Source of the DNA: Roseomonas sp.
Lineage (GTDB): Bacteria > Pseudomonadota > Alphaproteobacteria > Acetobacterales > Acetobacteraceae
Length of the DNA stretch: 64,000 bases
Reading direction: 5' to 3'
Assembly (NCBI GenBank): GCA_031180725.1
Contig: JAPSLO010000004.1
Location: forward strand, 124,001 to 188,000
Positions within the stretch are counted from its first letter, which is position 1; every line of letters starts with the position of its first letter. Below the pieces are notes generated by a model that was not told the origin of the DNA, searched no databases, and was given only the letters and a program-made list of their open reading frames with translations. Below, one piece after another: positions 32,222-40,841 of the stretch. The translations under genes and the position numbers were made by a program.

Positions 32222-33853
32222 ATGGCCGCCGCGGATTACGACGCCCTGGAGCGGGTTCCCGCCAATCACCAGCCGCTGACGCCGCTGCTGTTCATGGAAC
32301 GCGCCGCGCAGGTCTTCCCGGACAACCTGGCGGTGGTGCATGGCGCCACCCGCCGAACCTATCGCGAACTGCGGGACCGCAGCGTGAAGCTGGCCCATGC
32401 GCTGGCGAAGCGCGGCATCGGGCGGGGCGATACCGTGGCGGCGCTGATGCCCAACATTCCGGCCATGCTGGAATGCCATTACGGCGTGCCGATGACGGGC
32501 GGCGTGCTGAACACGCTGAACACGCGTCTCGATGCCGGCACCATCGCCTACTGCCTGGATCATGGCGCGGCGAAGATCGTGATCGTGGACCGCGAGCTGG
32601 CGCCGCTGCTGCGCGTCGCGCTGAGCCAGTGCCAGGCGAAGCCGCTGGTGATCGAGGTGGACGACCCCGAGGCCGGTGAGGCGGCGCGCGCCAACCACCT
32701 CGATGGCGCGATCGACTACGAAGCCTTCCTGGAAGAAGGCGAGGCCGGCTGGTCCTGGCCGATGCCGCGCGACGAATGGGACGCCATCACGCTGAACTAC
32801 ACCAGCGGCACCACCGGTCGGCCGAAAGGCGTGGTGTACCACCATCGCGGTGCGCATCTGCTGGCGATCGGCAATGTGCTCTCGGCCGAGATGGGCAAGC
32901 ATCCCGTTTATCTGTGGACGCTGCCGATGTTCCATTGCAATGGCTGGTGCTTCCCTTGGACCATCACGGCGCAGGCGGGGGTGCATGTCTGCCTGCGTGC
33001 GGTGCGTGGGCCGGACATGTGGCGGCTGATGGCAGCGGAGGGTGTGACGCATATGTGCGGCGCGCCCATCGTGATGGCCGCCCTGCTGGGCACGCCCGAG
33101 GAAGCGAAGCGGCCCCTGCCGCACCAGGTGAAATTCGTCGTCGCCGGCGCCCCGCCGCCCGAAGCCGTGCTGGCCGCCATGCAGGCCGCCGGCTTTGCGG
33201 TCTGCCATGTCTATGGGCTGACGGAAGTCTACGGCCCGGCGGTGGTGAACGAATGGCACGCGGAATGGAGCGCGAAGCCCGCTTCCGACCAGGCGGCACT
33301 GATGGCGCGCCAGGGCGTGCGCTACCTGGCGCTTGAGGCGCTGGACGTGATGGCGGCCGATGCGATGACACCCATCCCCGCCGATGGCTCCACGATGGGC
33401 GAGGTGATGATGCGCGGCAATGTCGTGATGAAAGGCTACCTGAAGGACCCCGAAGCGACCCGCAAGGCCTTCGCCGGCGGCTGGTTCCACACGGGCGACC
33501 TGGCCGTGAAGTATCAGGATGGCTACATCCAGCTGAAGGACCGCTCCAAGGACATCATCATCTCGGGCGGGGAGAACATCTCCTCCATCGAGGTGGAGGA
33601 CGCGCTGTACAAGCACCCGGCGGTGGCGGTGGCCGCCGTGGTGGCGAAGCCTGACGAGAAATGGGGCGAGACGCCCTGCGCCTTCATCGAGCTGCGCCCC
33701 GGCATGAAGGCGACGGCGGAAGAGCTGATCGCCCATTGCCGCGGTCATCTGGCCGGCTTCAAGGTACCGAAGCACGTGATCTTCGACGAGTTGCCGAAGA
33801 CCAGCACCGGCAAGATCCAGAAGCATGTGCTGCGCGAGAAGGCGAAGGCATGA
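32222..33853 (+). CDS. Acyl-CoA synthetase (AMP-forming), medium/long-chain or methylthio-acid type
   Basis: The 543-aa ANL enzyme has LNYTSGTTGRPKGVVYHH, the FHCNGWCFPWTI segment typical of this clade, VYGLTEVYGP, GWFHTGDLAVKYQDGYIQLKDR and the C-terminal lysine in PKTSTGKIQKHVLR. The clade includes DmdB (3-methylmercaptopropionyl-CoA ligase) and short/medium-chain ligases. ATG 32222 is chosen over GTG 32201, which overlaps the hydratase. It lies 5 nt after the hydratase stop, so three catabolic genes are in one operon. The substrate is not known. Confidence 0.85.
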   Translation: MAAADYDALERVPANHQPLTPLLFMERAAQVFPDNLAVVHGATRRTYRELRDRSVKLAHALAKRGIGRGDTVAALMPNIPAMLECHYGVPMTGGVLNTLNTRLDAGTIAYCLDHGAAKIVIVDRELAPLLRVALSQCQAKPLVIEVDDPEAGEAARANHLDGAIDYEAFLEEGEAGWSWPMPRDEWDAITLNYTSGTTGRPKGVVYHHRGAHLLAIGNVLSAEMGKHPVYLWTLPMFHCNGWCFPWTITAQAGVHVCLRAVRGPDMWRLMAAEGVTHMCGAPIVMAALLGTPEEAKRPLPHQVKFVVAGAPPPEAVLAAMQAAGFAVCHVYGLTEVYGPAVVNEWHAEWSAKPASDQAALMARQGVRYLALEALDVMAADAMTPIPADGSTMGEVMMRGNVVMKGYLKDPEATRKAFAGGWFHTGDLAVKYQDGYIQLKDRSKDIIISGGENISSIEVEDALYKHPAVAVAAVVAKPDEKWGETPCAFIELRPGMKATAEELIAHCRGHLAGFKVPKHVIFDELPKTSTGKIQKHVLREKAKA

Positions 33854-34031
33854 GCCTGCCGCAAACGGCATTGCGGAGTCCGAGCGCGGGCTTCTGGTGA
33901 ACTCGCTGGCGACTTGGAGTGCGGTGGCCGCCCACCGCCCTCGGCATGCCCTGCGCCTGCCTCACGCTTGTGCGCGGCGGCGATGGCGGCCATGCTGGGC
34001 GCCATTGTCCCGCCCGGACCCGGACCGCCGC

Positions 34032-34505
34032 ATGACGGACACCTTCCCCGCCCGTGCCCTGGCCGCGCTTCTGCTGACGGCGCCCCTGCTGACCACGCCG
34101 CCGGCGCATGCGCAGCATTGGAACGACACCGGCCCCGGCAAGGACCTGCTCAGTTCCACCATCTCGGATCTCGAAGCCTTCCGCCAGCGCAGCCGCCAGG
34201 CCGCGCCCACAGCACAGCCCGGCACGGTGCCGAACCAGGCCCGCGCCCCGATCCCCATACTGGACTGGATGCCGCCACCTCCCGCCCCGCAGCCGCCGCG
34301 CCCGGCGCTGCGGCGGACTGTGCGCCGCACGCCACCGCCCGAAAGCGCGCCGCCGGCCGACCCGGTGCCGCAGCCGGCCTCCGCTCCGCGCAATGGCAGC
34401 ACCGATTGGGAGCGCAGCTTCCAGGAAAGGGAGCGCGAATTGGAACGCTTGCGCCGCCTCCTGGATGAGGACCGCGCGCGTTACGACCGCAGTCGGCAGC
34501 CGTAA
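34032..34505 (+). CDS. Secreted Pro-rich hypothetical protein
   Basis: The 157-aa protein starts with a signal peptide (MTDTFPARALAALLLTAPLL, cleavage near AHA-QHW). The middle is a proline/alanine-rich low-complexity stretch (residues about 50-120). The end is a charged helix (ERSFQERERELERLRRLLDE) likely to form a coiled coil. No family is recognised. The codon bias is normal for the window. It follows the ligase operon by 178 bp and may be monocistronic. Confidence 0.6.
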   Translation: MTDTFPARALAALLLTAPLLTTPPAHAQHWNDTGPGKDLLSSTISDLEAFRQRSRQAAPTAQPGTVPNQARAPIPILDWMPPPPAPQPPRPALRRTVRRTPPPESAPPADPVPQPASAPRNGSTDWERSFQERERELERLRRLLDEDRARYDRSRQP

Positions 34506-34691
34506 CAGCGAAAGTGTCAATACACCATAATTAATTATCGGAATCGCAACAGTAATAGCTGCGGAAATTCCCAGATTTAACTTGTAAATTGCCTTGGCAT
34601 TTCCGAAGCATCGACCGCAAGTCACGCAGGGTCGCGAGCCGCTTTCGCAGACCGTGGTGGCACGGACCAGCAGAGAATTAGGATGTAGCTG
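34506..34691. promoter_or_regulatory. AT-rich promoter region before the methyltransferase gene
   Basis: This is the lowest-GC stretch in this part of the window. It contains the perfect 12-bp palindrome ataattaattat (34527-34538) and AT-rich runs to about 34600. It is likely a promoter or operator; no -35/-10 pair is clear enough to name. Confidence 0.4.
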
Positions 34692-35393
34692 ATGGACAGC
34701 AACGCGACCGAAAGCGCTGCGCCGAAACTATCCCCGGAGGAACGCCGCGCCCGGCAGGAGCAGCGGCGACTGAAGATGCAGCGGCCTGCCGGCGCGGGCC
34801 CCGGCAAAGCCATGGTGCCAGGAGCAGCGCATGCCCGGCGCTCCGTGCTGGATGCGCTGCCGAAGAACGCAGTGGGCCTGGAAATCGGTGTGCATCTGGG
34901 CGATTTCGCGGCGCAGATCCTGAAGGTCGCCAGGCCCAGGATGCTCCACCTGATCGACCCCTGGCAGCGCATGGAGGATGTGGGGGTCGAGAAGTGCCTG
35001 TACGGCACCGCCGTGACACAGGAGGAGATGGACAAGCGCTACGAGGGCGTGGTGTCCCGCTTCGGCTCGCAGATCGCGGCCGGCAAGGTGAAGGTGCACC
35101 GCGCCACTAGCCAGCAAGTCGTCTCCGAGTTCGAGGATGCCTCGCTGGACTTCATCTATGTCGATGCCGACCACCGCTTCGAGGGGTGCGTCGCGGATCT
35201 GCGCGACTACGCCCCCAAGCTGCGCCCCGGCGGCATCCTGTGCGGCGACGACTACGGGTTCGGCTGGTGGGGTGACGGCGTGATCCGCGCCGTTCACACT
35301 TTCCTGGCCGAGCGTCGCAACTTCCGCATCCTCTTCATCGCCGGCAGGCAGTTCTGCCTGCAGCGGCTGCCGCTGGAGCAAGGCCTGGGTTGA
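34692..35393 (+). CDS. Class I SAM-dependent methyltransferase (Methyltransf_24 type)
   Basis: The 233-aa protein has a charged N-terminal extension (residues 1-50) and the fold GLEIGVHLGDFAAQIL (motif I), LHLIDPWQRMED, SLDFIYVDADHRFEGCVADL (motif post III with metal-binding-like Asp-His) and GGILCGDDYGFGWWGDGV. This subfamily often acts on sugars or small phenolics; the acceptor is unknown. No glycan genes surround it. The AT-rich upstream region is unlike that of other genes here, so independent regulation or lateral origin is possible. Confidence 0.78.
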   Translation: MDSNATESAAPKLSPEERRARQEQRRLKMQRPAGAGPGKAMVPGAAHARRSVLDALPKNAVGLEIGVHLGDFAAQILKVARPRMLHLIDPWQRMEDVGVEKCLYGTAVTQEEMDKRYEGVVSRFGSQIAAGKVKVHRATSQQVVSEFEDASLDFIYVDADHRFEGCVADLRDYAPKLRPGGILCGDDYGFGWWGDGVIRAVHTFLAERRNFRILFIAGRQFCLQRLPLEQGLG

Positions 35394-35404
35394 AGGCGGT
35401 GCAC

Positions 35405-35443
35405 CCTGGCTGCACGCTGCCGAAAGGCAGGGGCGCAGCCAGG
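35405..35443. terminator. Candidate hairpin between convergent genes
   Basis: cctggctgc (35405-35413) pairs with gcagccagg (35435-35443), with an inner GCTGCC/GGCAG(G) stem. There is no U tract, so it is a weak or Rho-assisted terminator at best. Confidence 0.35.
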
Positions 35444-35481
35444 GCGCGACTGGCCGGCTTCGGCAGCTCCCGGCGCGGAAA

Positions 35482-36579
35482 CTAGGCTGCCGGCGCGCCG
35501 GTGCCAGGGCGCTGCACGATGGCGCCATACCAGCCCAGGCCACGCCAGGTCTCGTAGCCAGGCGTGCGGTGGAAGGCGATGGTCACGCCATCCGCATCCG
35601 TATGACTGCCGAAGGCACCGCCCTGCTCCAGACGCAGCACCTGCTGCAGCACGCCCTGCCCGTCCGAGGCTGCCAGCACGCGCCCCTTCGCGTCCAGCAG
35701 CAGCACCCGCGTCCGCTCGCGCTCATTCGGCATCAGCCGCACGCCGGTCACCACCGCCTCGGCCTGCGGCCCCCAGTCGAAATGGATGCCGAGCACGCCG
35801 ATGACCCGCCCGGTAGAAGAACCGCCTTCCCGCACCGCGGCGGCATAGGTGGAGACCGGCGCATCGCCCAGCGCCGCGCAAGGCGCCACGTCGGCCACCG
35901 CGAAGGCATCGCCATCCCTGGTCGCCAGCGCATCGCGGAACCAGGCTTCGCGTGAGACATCCAAACCGCGCAGCCCGGGGTAGCGTCCCGGCCGGCCATG
36001 CGCGATCACCCGCCCCGCCGTGTCGCAGAGCCAGATGTCGAGATAAACGGTATAGGCCGAGAGGATGACACCGAGCCGCGCCTCGGCATGGGCGATGCGC
36101 TCGGGCGCGGGATCGGCAGCCGCCTCTACCACGGCCGAATCGGTCGCCCACCAACGCACATCGCAGGTGCGTTCGTAGAGATTGCGGTCCATGATCTCGA
36201 TGGCGTTCAGCGCGAGATCCACCAGCCGCTGGCCGCGCACCTCCTCCGCCATGCGGGTGCCGAGGCGCTTCAGCGCCTGGAAGGCGTCCTGCAATTCGCC
36301 TTCCATCTCCTCGGCCAGCCGCGCCACCTCGGCCGCCACCGCCTTCACCTCGCCGGCCACCACGGCGAAGCCGCGCCCGGCTTCGCCGGCCCGCGCCGCT
36401 TCGATGGTGGCGTTCAGCGCCAGGATGCGCGTCTGCTGGGTGATGGAGCGGATTGCCTGCACCTTGCCGCCGGCCACCGCGGCGGCGCGATCGGCAAGGG
36501 CCAGGACGCGTTCCGGCGTCGCCTCCTCGCGCTCCTCGCGCGGCGCGGCAGCGCCCCTGAGCGCGGCGAACCCGTCCAT
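35482..36579 (-). CDS. Soluble methyl-accepting chemotaxis-like protein with C-terminal sensor domain
   Basis: The 365-aa protein has no membrane segment. The N-terminal part (residues about 35-115) is a short MCP signalling domain with the CheA/CheW contact tip variant [33 protein letters not shown]. The C-terminal 200 residues resemble a Cache-type sensor ([55 protein letters not shown]). The order is the reverse of standard receptors, which have the sensor first. It should be a cytoplasmic sensor acting on a chemotaxis or related array. No che genes are nearby. Confidence 0.8.
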   Translation of the reverse strand: MDGFAALRGAAAPREEREEATPERVLALADRAAAVAGGKVQAIRSITQQTRILALNATIEAARAGEAGRGFAVVAGEVKAVAAEVARLAEEMEGELQDAFQALKRLGTRMAEEVRGQRLVDLALNAIEIMDRNLYERTCDVRWWATDSAVVEAAADPAPERIAHAEARLGVILSAYTVYLDIWLCDTAGRVIAHGRPGRYPGLRGLDVSREAWFRDALATRDGDAFAVADVAPCAALGDAPVSTYAAAVREGGSSTGRVIGVLGIHFDWGPQAEAVVTGVRLMPNERERTRVLLLDAKGRVLAASDGQGVLQQVLRLEQGGAFGSHTDADGVTIAFHRTPGYETWRGLGWYGAIVQRPGTGAPAA

Positions 36580-36699
36580 CCCGGCACCTCTTTGCAGGTC
36601 AGGTCATGGCGCCACACCCGGCGCCGGACCGGAACCTTGCGACAACGGGATGAACAGCCGGTTGCGGCCGAGGGCGTCAGTGCGCCGGCCGCAACCGGA

Positions 36700-37350
<651 letters not shown>

Positions 37351-37361
37351 GGGCGTGCTCC

Positions 37362-38099
37362 TCAGAGCGTCTTCGTGGCGGGGCCGGCGGCCGGCGCGGG
37401 GCGCTTGCGCACGGTGCGGTTCTCGATGCGCTTCTCGTAGCCCGGCGGGCAGGCGATGATGCGCTTCACGAAGATGCCCGGCGTGTGGATGTGGTCGGGA
37501 TCGATCTCGCCCGGCCGCACCAGGTGCTCCACCTGCGCGACCGTCACCTTCGCGGCGGTGGCCATGACCGGGTTGAAGTTCCGCGCTGTCTTCCGATAGA
37601 CGAGGTTGCCCTCGTGGTCGCCCATATAGGCGTGGACGATGGCGAGATCGGCGAAGAGCGTGCGCTCCATCACATAGGTCTCGCCGTCGAATTCAGCCGT
37701 GGGCTTGCCTTCCGCGATCTGCGTGCCGACGCCGGTCTTCGTGTAGAAGGCCGGGATGCCCGCGCCGCCGGAACGGATGCGTTCGGCCAGCGTGCCCTGC
37801 GGGTTGAACTCGATCTCCAGCTCGCCGGCGAGGTACTGCTTCGCGAAGGTCGCGTTCTCTCCCACATAGCTGCTGATCATCTTCCGGATCTGCCGGGTCT
37901 CCAGCAGGACGCCCAGGCCCACGCCATCGATGCCGGCGTTGTTGGAAATAACCGTCAGGTCCCTCACGCCGCTTTCGCGGATGGCCTCGATCAGCAGGGA
38001 CGGAATCCCGCACAGGCCGAAGCCGCCGGACATGATGGTCATGCCGTCCTTCAGAAGTCCGGCGAGGGCAGCCCTCGCATCCGGGTGAACCTTGCCCAT
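37362..38099 (-). CDS. scoA: 3-oxoacid CoA-transferase subunit A
   Basis: The 245-aa alpha subunit has the CoA-binding pattern [15 protein letters not shown] (residues about 25-39), [16 protein letters not shown] and [16 protein letters not shown], all typical of ScoA/AtoD. ATG 38099 (MGKVHPDA) is preferred because the frame further upstream starts only with TTG. It is co-transcribed with scoB (11-nt gap). Its product connects with the propionyl/acyl-CoA genes 4 kb away only by pathway, not by operon. Confidence 0.9.
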   Translation of the reverse strand: MGKVHPDARAALAGLLKDGMTIMSGGFGLCGIPSLLIEAIRESGVRDLTVISNNAGIDGVGLGVLLETRQIRKMISSYVGENATFAKQYLAGELEIEFNPQGTLAERIRSGGAGIPAFYTKTGVGTQIAEGKPTAEFDGETYVMERTLFADLAIVHAYMGDHEGNLVYRKTARNFNPVMATAAKVTVAQVEHLVRPGEIDPDHIHTPGIFVKRIIACPPGYEKRIENRTVRKRPAPAAGPATKTL

Positions 38100-38276
38100 G
38101 GCGGCTTGCAATCCCCACTTCCTTGGCGTCGGGGCAGCCTATCGGGGCGATGCGGGTGCCGGAAGGGGGCCCCGCGGCATGATCCGGCGATGCCGGCGGG
38201 CGGCCATTTTTCCCCTCGCCGGTCTCTTGTCACCCCTCGGCACGGGCGTTATACGGCCGGCCTCCCAAGCGACTGC

Positions 38277-38352
<76 letters not shown>

Positions 38353-38358
38353 GTTCAG

Positions 38359-38389
38359 AAGGCCCGGTCGGCATCCCGACCGGGCCTTT
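38359..38389 (+). terminator. Intrinsic terminator after tRNA-Ala(GGC)
   Basis: aaggcccggtcgg paired with ccgaccgggcctt (loop catc) is followed by TTCTTCTTT. The stem is 12-13 pairs, 7 nt after the tRNA. Confidence 0.9.
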
Positions 38390-38423
38390 CTTCTTTCATG
38401 GCGATGCGGCAGGAACGGGCGCC

Positions 38424-39035
38424 ATGGACACCGGCGATGGGAATGATCTGACCGCCCATCCCGACCTTCGGCGCATCCTGCGCCGGGTCGTGGCGCTCAA
38501 TCTCGGCTATTTCGGGATCGAATTCGCCGTGGCGCTGGCCATCGGCTCGGTTGCGCTGTTCGCAGACAGCATCGATTTCCTGGAAGACGCCTCCGTCAAC
38601 TTGCTGATCCTGCTCGGGCTGGGGTGGAGCCTGCGGCAGAGGGCGCGGCTGGGCATGGTGCTCGCGGTGATCCTGCTCATCCCGGGCCTCGCCACCCTCT
38701 GGACGGCCTGGCAGAAATTCCTGGCGCCGGTGCCGCCGGCGCCCGTGGCACTCAGCCTGGCCGGGACGGGGGCAATGCTGGTGAACCTGGCCTGCGCGGC
38801 CATGCTGGCACGCTTCCGCGCGCGCGGCGGCAGCCTGATGCGGGCCGCCTTCCTTTCGGCACGCAACGACGTACTGGCGAACATCGCCATCATCCTCGCC
38901 GGCCTGGTCACCGCCCATCTCTGGGCCTCCGCCTGGCCGGACCTGATCCTCGGCCTCGGCATCGCTGCGGTGAATGCGGATGCCGCCCGCGAGGTCTGGG
39001 AAGCCGCGCGCGAGGAACACCGCGCGGCGGCCTGA
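38424..39035 (+). CDS. Cation diffusion facilitator-like transporter, short form
   Basis: The 203-aa protein has about six membrane segments. FGIEFAVALAIGSVALFADSIDFLEDASVN (split here by its spacing) contains the Asp pair that binds Zn(II) or other divalent cation in CDF proteins, and SARNDVLANIAIILAGLV provides the second Asp-containing site (ND instead of HD). It lacks the cytosolic C-terminal domain of typical 300-aa CDF exporters, as in other short alphaproteobacterial members. The metal is unknown. ATG 38424 has AGGAACGGG upstream. The gene is preceded by a tRNA and its terminator. Confidence 0.72.
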   Translation: MDTGDGNDLTAHPDLRRILRRVVALNLGYFGIEFAVALAIGSVALFADSIDFLEDASVNLLILLGLGWSLRQRARLGMVLAVILLIPGLATLWTAWQKFLAPVPPAPVALSLAGTGAMLVNLACAAMLARFRARGGSLMRAAFLSARNDVLANIAIILAGLVTAHLWASAWPDLILGLGIAAVNADAAREVWEAAREEHRAAA

Positions 39036-39081
39036 TGGTGCGCACCACCCTCGGCTGGCGGCCCGCCCCGGGGCTGCCGAC

Positions 39082-39243
39082 TCAGCCGGAGGAACGTGCC
39101 TCCTGTTCCGAGGTCTGCGCCGGGGGCTGGGCGGGCTGTTCCTCCTGCGCCTCCACCTGCCCGGCCGGCGCGGGCTCGGCCGAGAGCGGCGCCAGCCACA
39201 TGGCGAAGAGGCCGCCGATCGCGGCGCGGGTCACCGGGCGCAT
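39082..39243 (-). CDS. Tiny secreted protein, paralogue of the downstream small gene
   Basis: The 53-aa protein has a signal peptide MRPVTRAAIGGLFAMWLAPL, cleaved near SAEPA, leaving about 30 residues rich in Gln, Glu and Pro (QVEAQEEQPAQPPAQT). ATG 39243 has GGAAGGGA 7 nt upstream on the minus strand. The signal peptide is almost the same as that of the 95-aa gene at 39537-39824 (MRTVRRAAVSGLLALWLAPL). The mature part is unrelated. The role is unknown; it could be spurious, but the shared leader argues for a gene. Confidence 0.45.
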   Translation of the reverse strand: MRPVTRAAIGGLFAMWLAPLSAEPAPAGQVEAQEEQPAQPPAQTSEQEARSSG

Positions 39244-39536
39244 CGTCTTTCCCTTCCTCGTCATGCCGTCACGCTGGAAGCCGCCGCGGGCATCGGCGGG
39301 GCCGAATCGGTACGGGAATGTGGCACCGTGCCGGCTCGCATGCGGCTCATCTGGCGATAGAGCAATGAACGTAAGCTTGACGGCCATTGCGCCGCCGGAG
39401 CTTGCGCGCGCCATCCGAAGCGTCAGCGCGAACGGAAGTCCCAACTGTGTCCTCCGGGGCACAGCCGGTGGCCGTCCAGCTCCGGCGCGCTCAGGGCGCG
39501 GCCGGGTGGTGCGCCGCGCCGGGCATGGCGCGGGCC

Positions 39537-39824
39537 TCAATCATCGTCGTCGTCGCGATCCCGCGGCCCTTCCATCCGCCGGTCTCGCACGACTTCGCCG
39601 CCGAAGGCGCGGCGCTCGCGCCGGTCATCCTCGCGCCAATGCCGCTCCTGCACCCAGCCGCGGCGGCCGTGGCGGTCCTCCACAAAGTAGCTGTCCACCT
39701 GCCGGCACCGCCCGTTGTCGCAGTCGGAGGAGGAGTTGGAAGACTGGCTGCCGGCCAGCACCGGCAAGGGCGCCAACCACAATGCGAGAAGACCACTGAC
39801 GGCAGCACGACGGACGGTACGCAT
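39537..39824 (-). CDS. Small secreted acidic/basic repeat-rich protein
   Basis: The 95-aa protein has a signal peptide (MRTVRRAAVSGLLALWLAPL, cleavage near VLA-GSQ). The mature part has a short Ser/Asn region and two cysteines (SDCDNGRCRQ), then an Arg/Glu/Asp-rich highly charged tail ending in five Asp (GPRDRDDDDD). The two Cys could form a disulfide. No known family. It shares its leader with the upstream-neighbour gene at 39082-39243, and its C-terminal Asp run resembles metal-binding tails. Confidence 0.55.
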   Translation of the reverse strand: MRTVRRAAVSGLLALWLAPLPVLAGSQSSNSSSDCDNGRCRQVDSYFVEDRHGRRGWVQERHWREDDRRERRAFGGEVVRDRRMEGPRDRDDDDD

Positions 39825-39944
39825 GCGGACCTCCTGCCTCTGATGGCGCTGGTTCCAGCCGTGCCCTCACCCTGGCTGCGCCGCAGGGCGTCGAGGGGGC
39901 CGGGACGCGGCAGGATTGAGGCGGGGGGCGGGCCGCGCCCTCGG

Positions 39945-40832
39945 TCAGGCTCCCGCGTGGCGCTGCCACAGCCGCAGCGGCGTGATTTCCGCGGGCCAGC
40001 CTGCGGCGACCACCGGCGCGACACCGGCCGGCGCGAAATCCCGCGCCAGCAGCTGGTCCAGCAGCGGCGCCGCCGCCCAGCCGGAACCGGGTGTCGCGCT
40101 GCGCAAGGCTTCCAGCCGGCCCGCGCGGCAGAACTCGAATTCCGGCGAGGCCAGCGCCACATGCTGGCCCGGCCGGCAACGGGCGATGGCGTGCAGGAAC
40201 CAGTCGCCTTCCTCGAAGCGTGGCCAGAGGATCAGCAGCGGCGGCGGCGCCCCGCCCAGCCTGGCAAAGGCATCGAGGCTGGTGACGGCATCCATCCCGC
40301 GGCGCACAGGGAAAGCCAGCCCGATGCCGGGCGAATCCCCCACATCGCTGGCCGCTACCAGCAGCCCCGCGCGTTCCAGTGCACGGGCGAACAGCCCCAT
40401 CCCCGCCCCAAGCTCCAGCACGCGGCCCAGCGGGCGCAGCAGCGCGATGGTCTCGGCGGTGGGCAGCGCATTGCCCAGGCCGCGCAGTGCGTGCGGCACA
40501 CGGCGGCAGAGGGCGGCCACCTCCTCCGCCGGCGGTGGCTTTCCGGCATCCAGCGCACCCAGGTAGGCGGCGCGCGCCACCGCCACCGCCGCGCGCCAGG
40601 CCGGGAGATCGCCCAGCCGGCGCATCGCCGCGCCCGCCGCGGCGGCCGCCGCTTCCGCTTCCGGCAGTCCGGGCGGCGCGGTGAAGGACAGGCCATCCGG
40701 CGCCGGGCGAAGCTGCGCGAAGGGCTGCGCGGCGCTGGTCGGCAGCACCGCTTCCAGCGTGCCGTCCAGCAGCACGCGGTTCTCCAGCCGGAAAGGCGGC
40801 AGCCAGGCGACGGGGCGGAGGATGCCCGACAC
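39945..40832 (-). CDS. SAM-dependent methyltransferase-like protein
   Basis: The 295-aa protein has a weakly conserved N-terminal domain (residues 1-110) and a Rossmann motif I, VLELGAGMGLFARALERAG (about residue 140). GLAFPVRRGMDAVTS and LLILWPRFEEGDWFLHAIAR follow in the position of motifs II-IV. A GxGxxG-like core without other landmarks leaves the acceptor unknown. The gene begins 9 nt after the stop of ptsI (same strand), so it is likely in the ptsI transcript; a regulatory link with the phosphotransferase is possible but unproven. Confidence 0.6.
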   Translation of the reverse strand: MSGILRPVAWLPPFRLENRVLLDGTLEAVLPTSAAQPFAQLRPAPDGLSFTAPPGLPEAEAAAAAAGAAMRRLGDLPAWRAAVAVARAAYLGALDAGKPPPAEEVAALCRRVPHALRGLGNALPTAETIALLRPLGRVLELGAGMGLFARALERAGLLVAASDVGDSPGIGLAFPVRRGMDAVTSLDAFARLGGAPPPLLILWPRFEEGDWFLHAIARCRPGQHVALASPEFEFCRAGRLEALRSATPGSGWAAAPLLDQLLARDFAPAGVAPVVAAGWPAEITPLRLWQRHAGA

Positions 40833-40841
40833 GCCGCGCGC

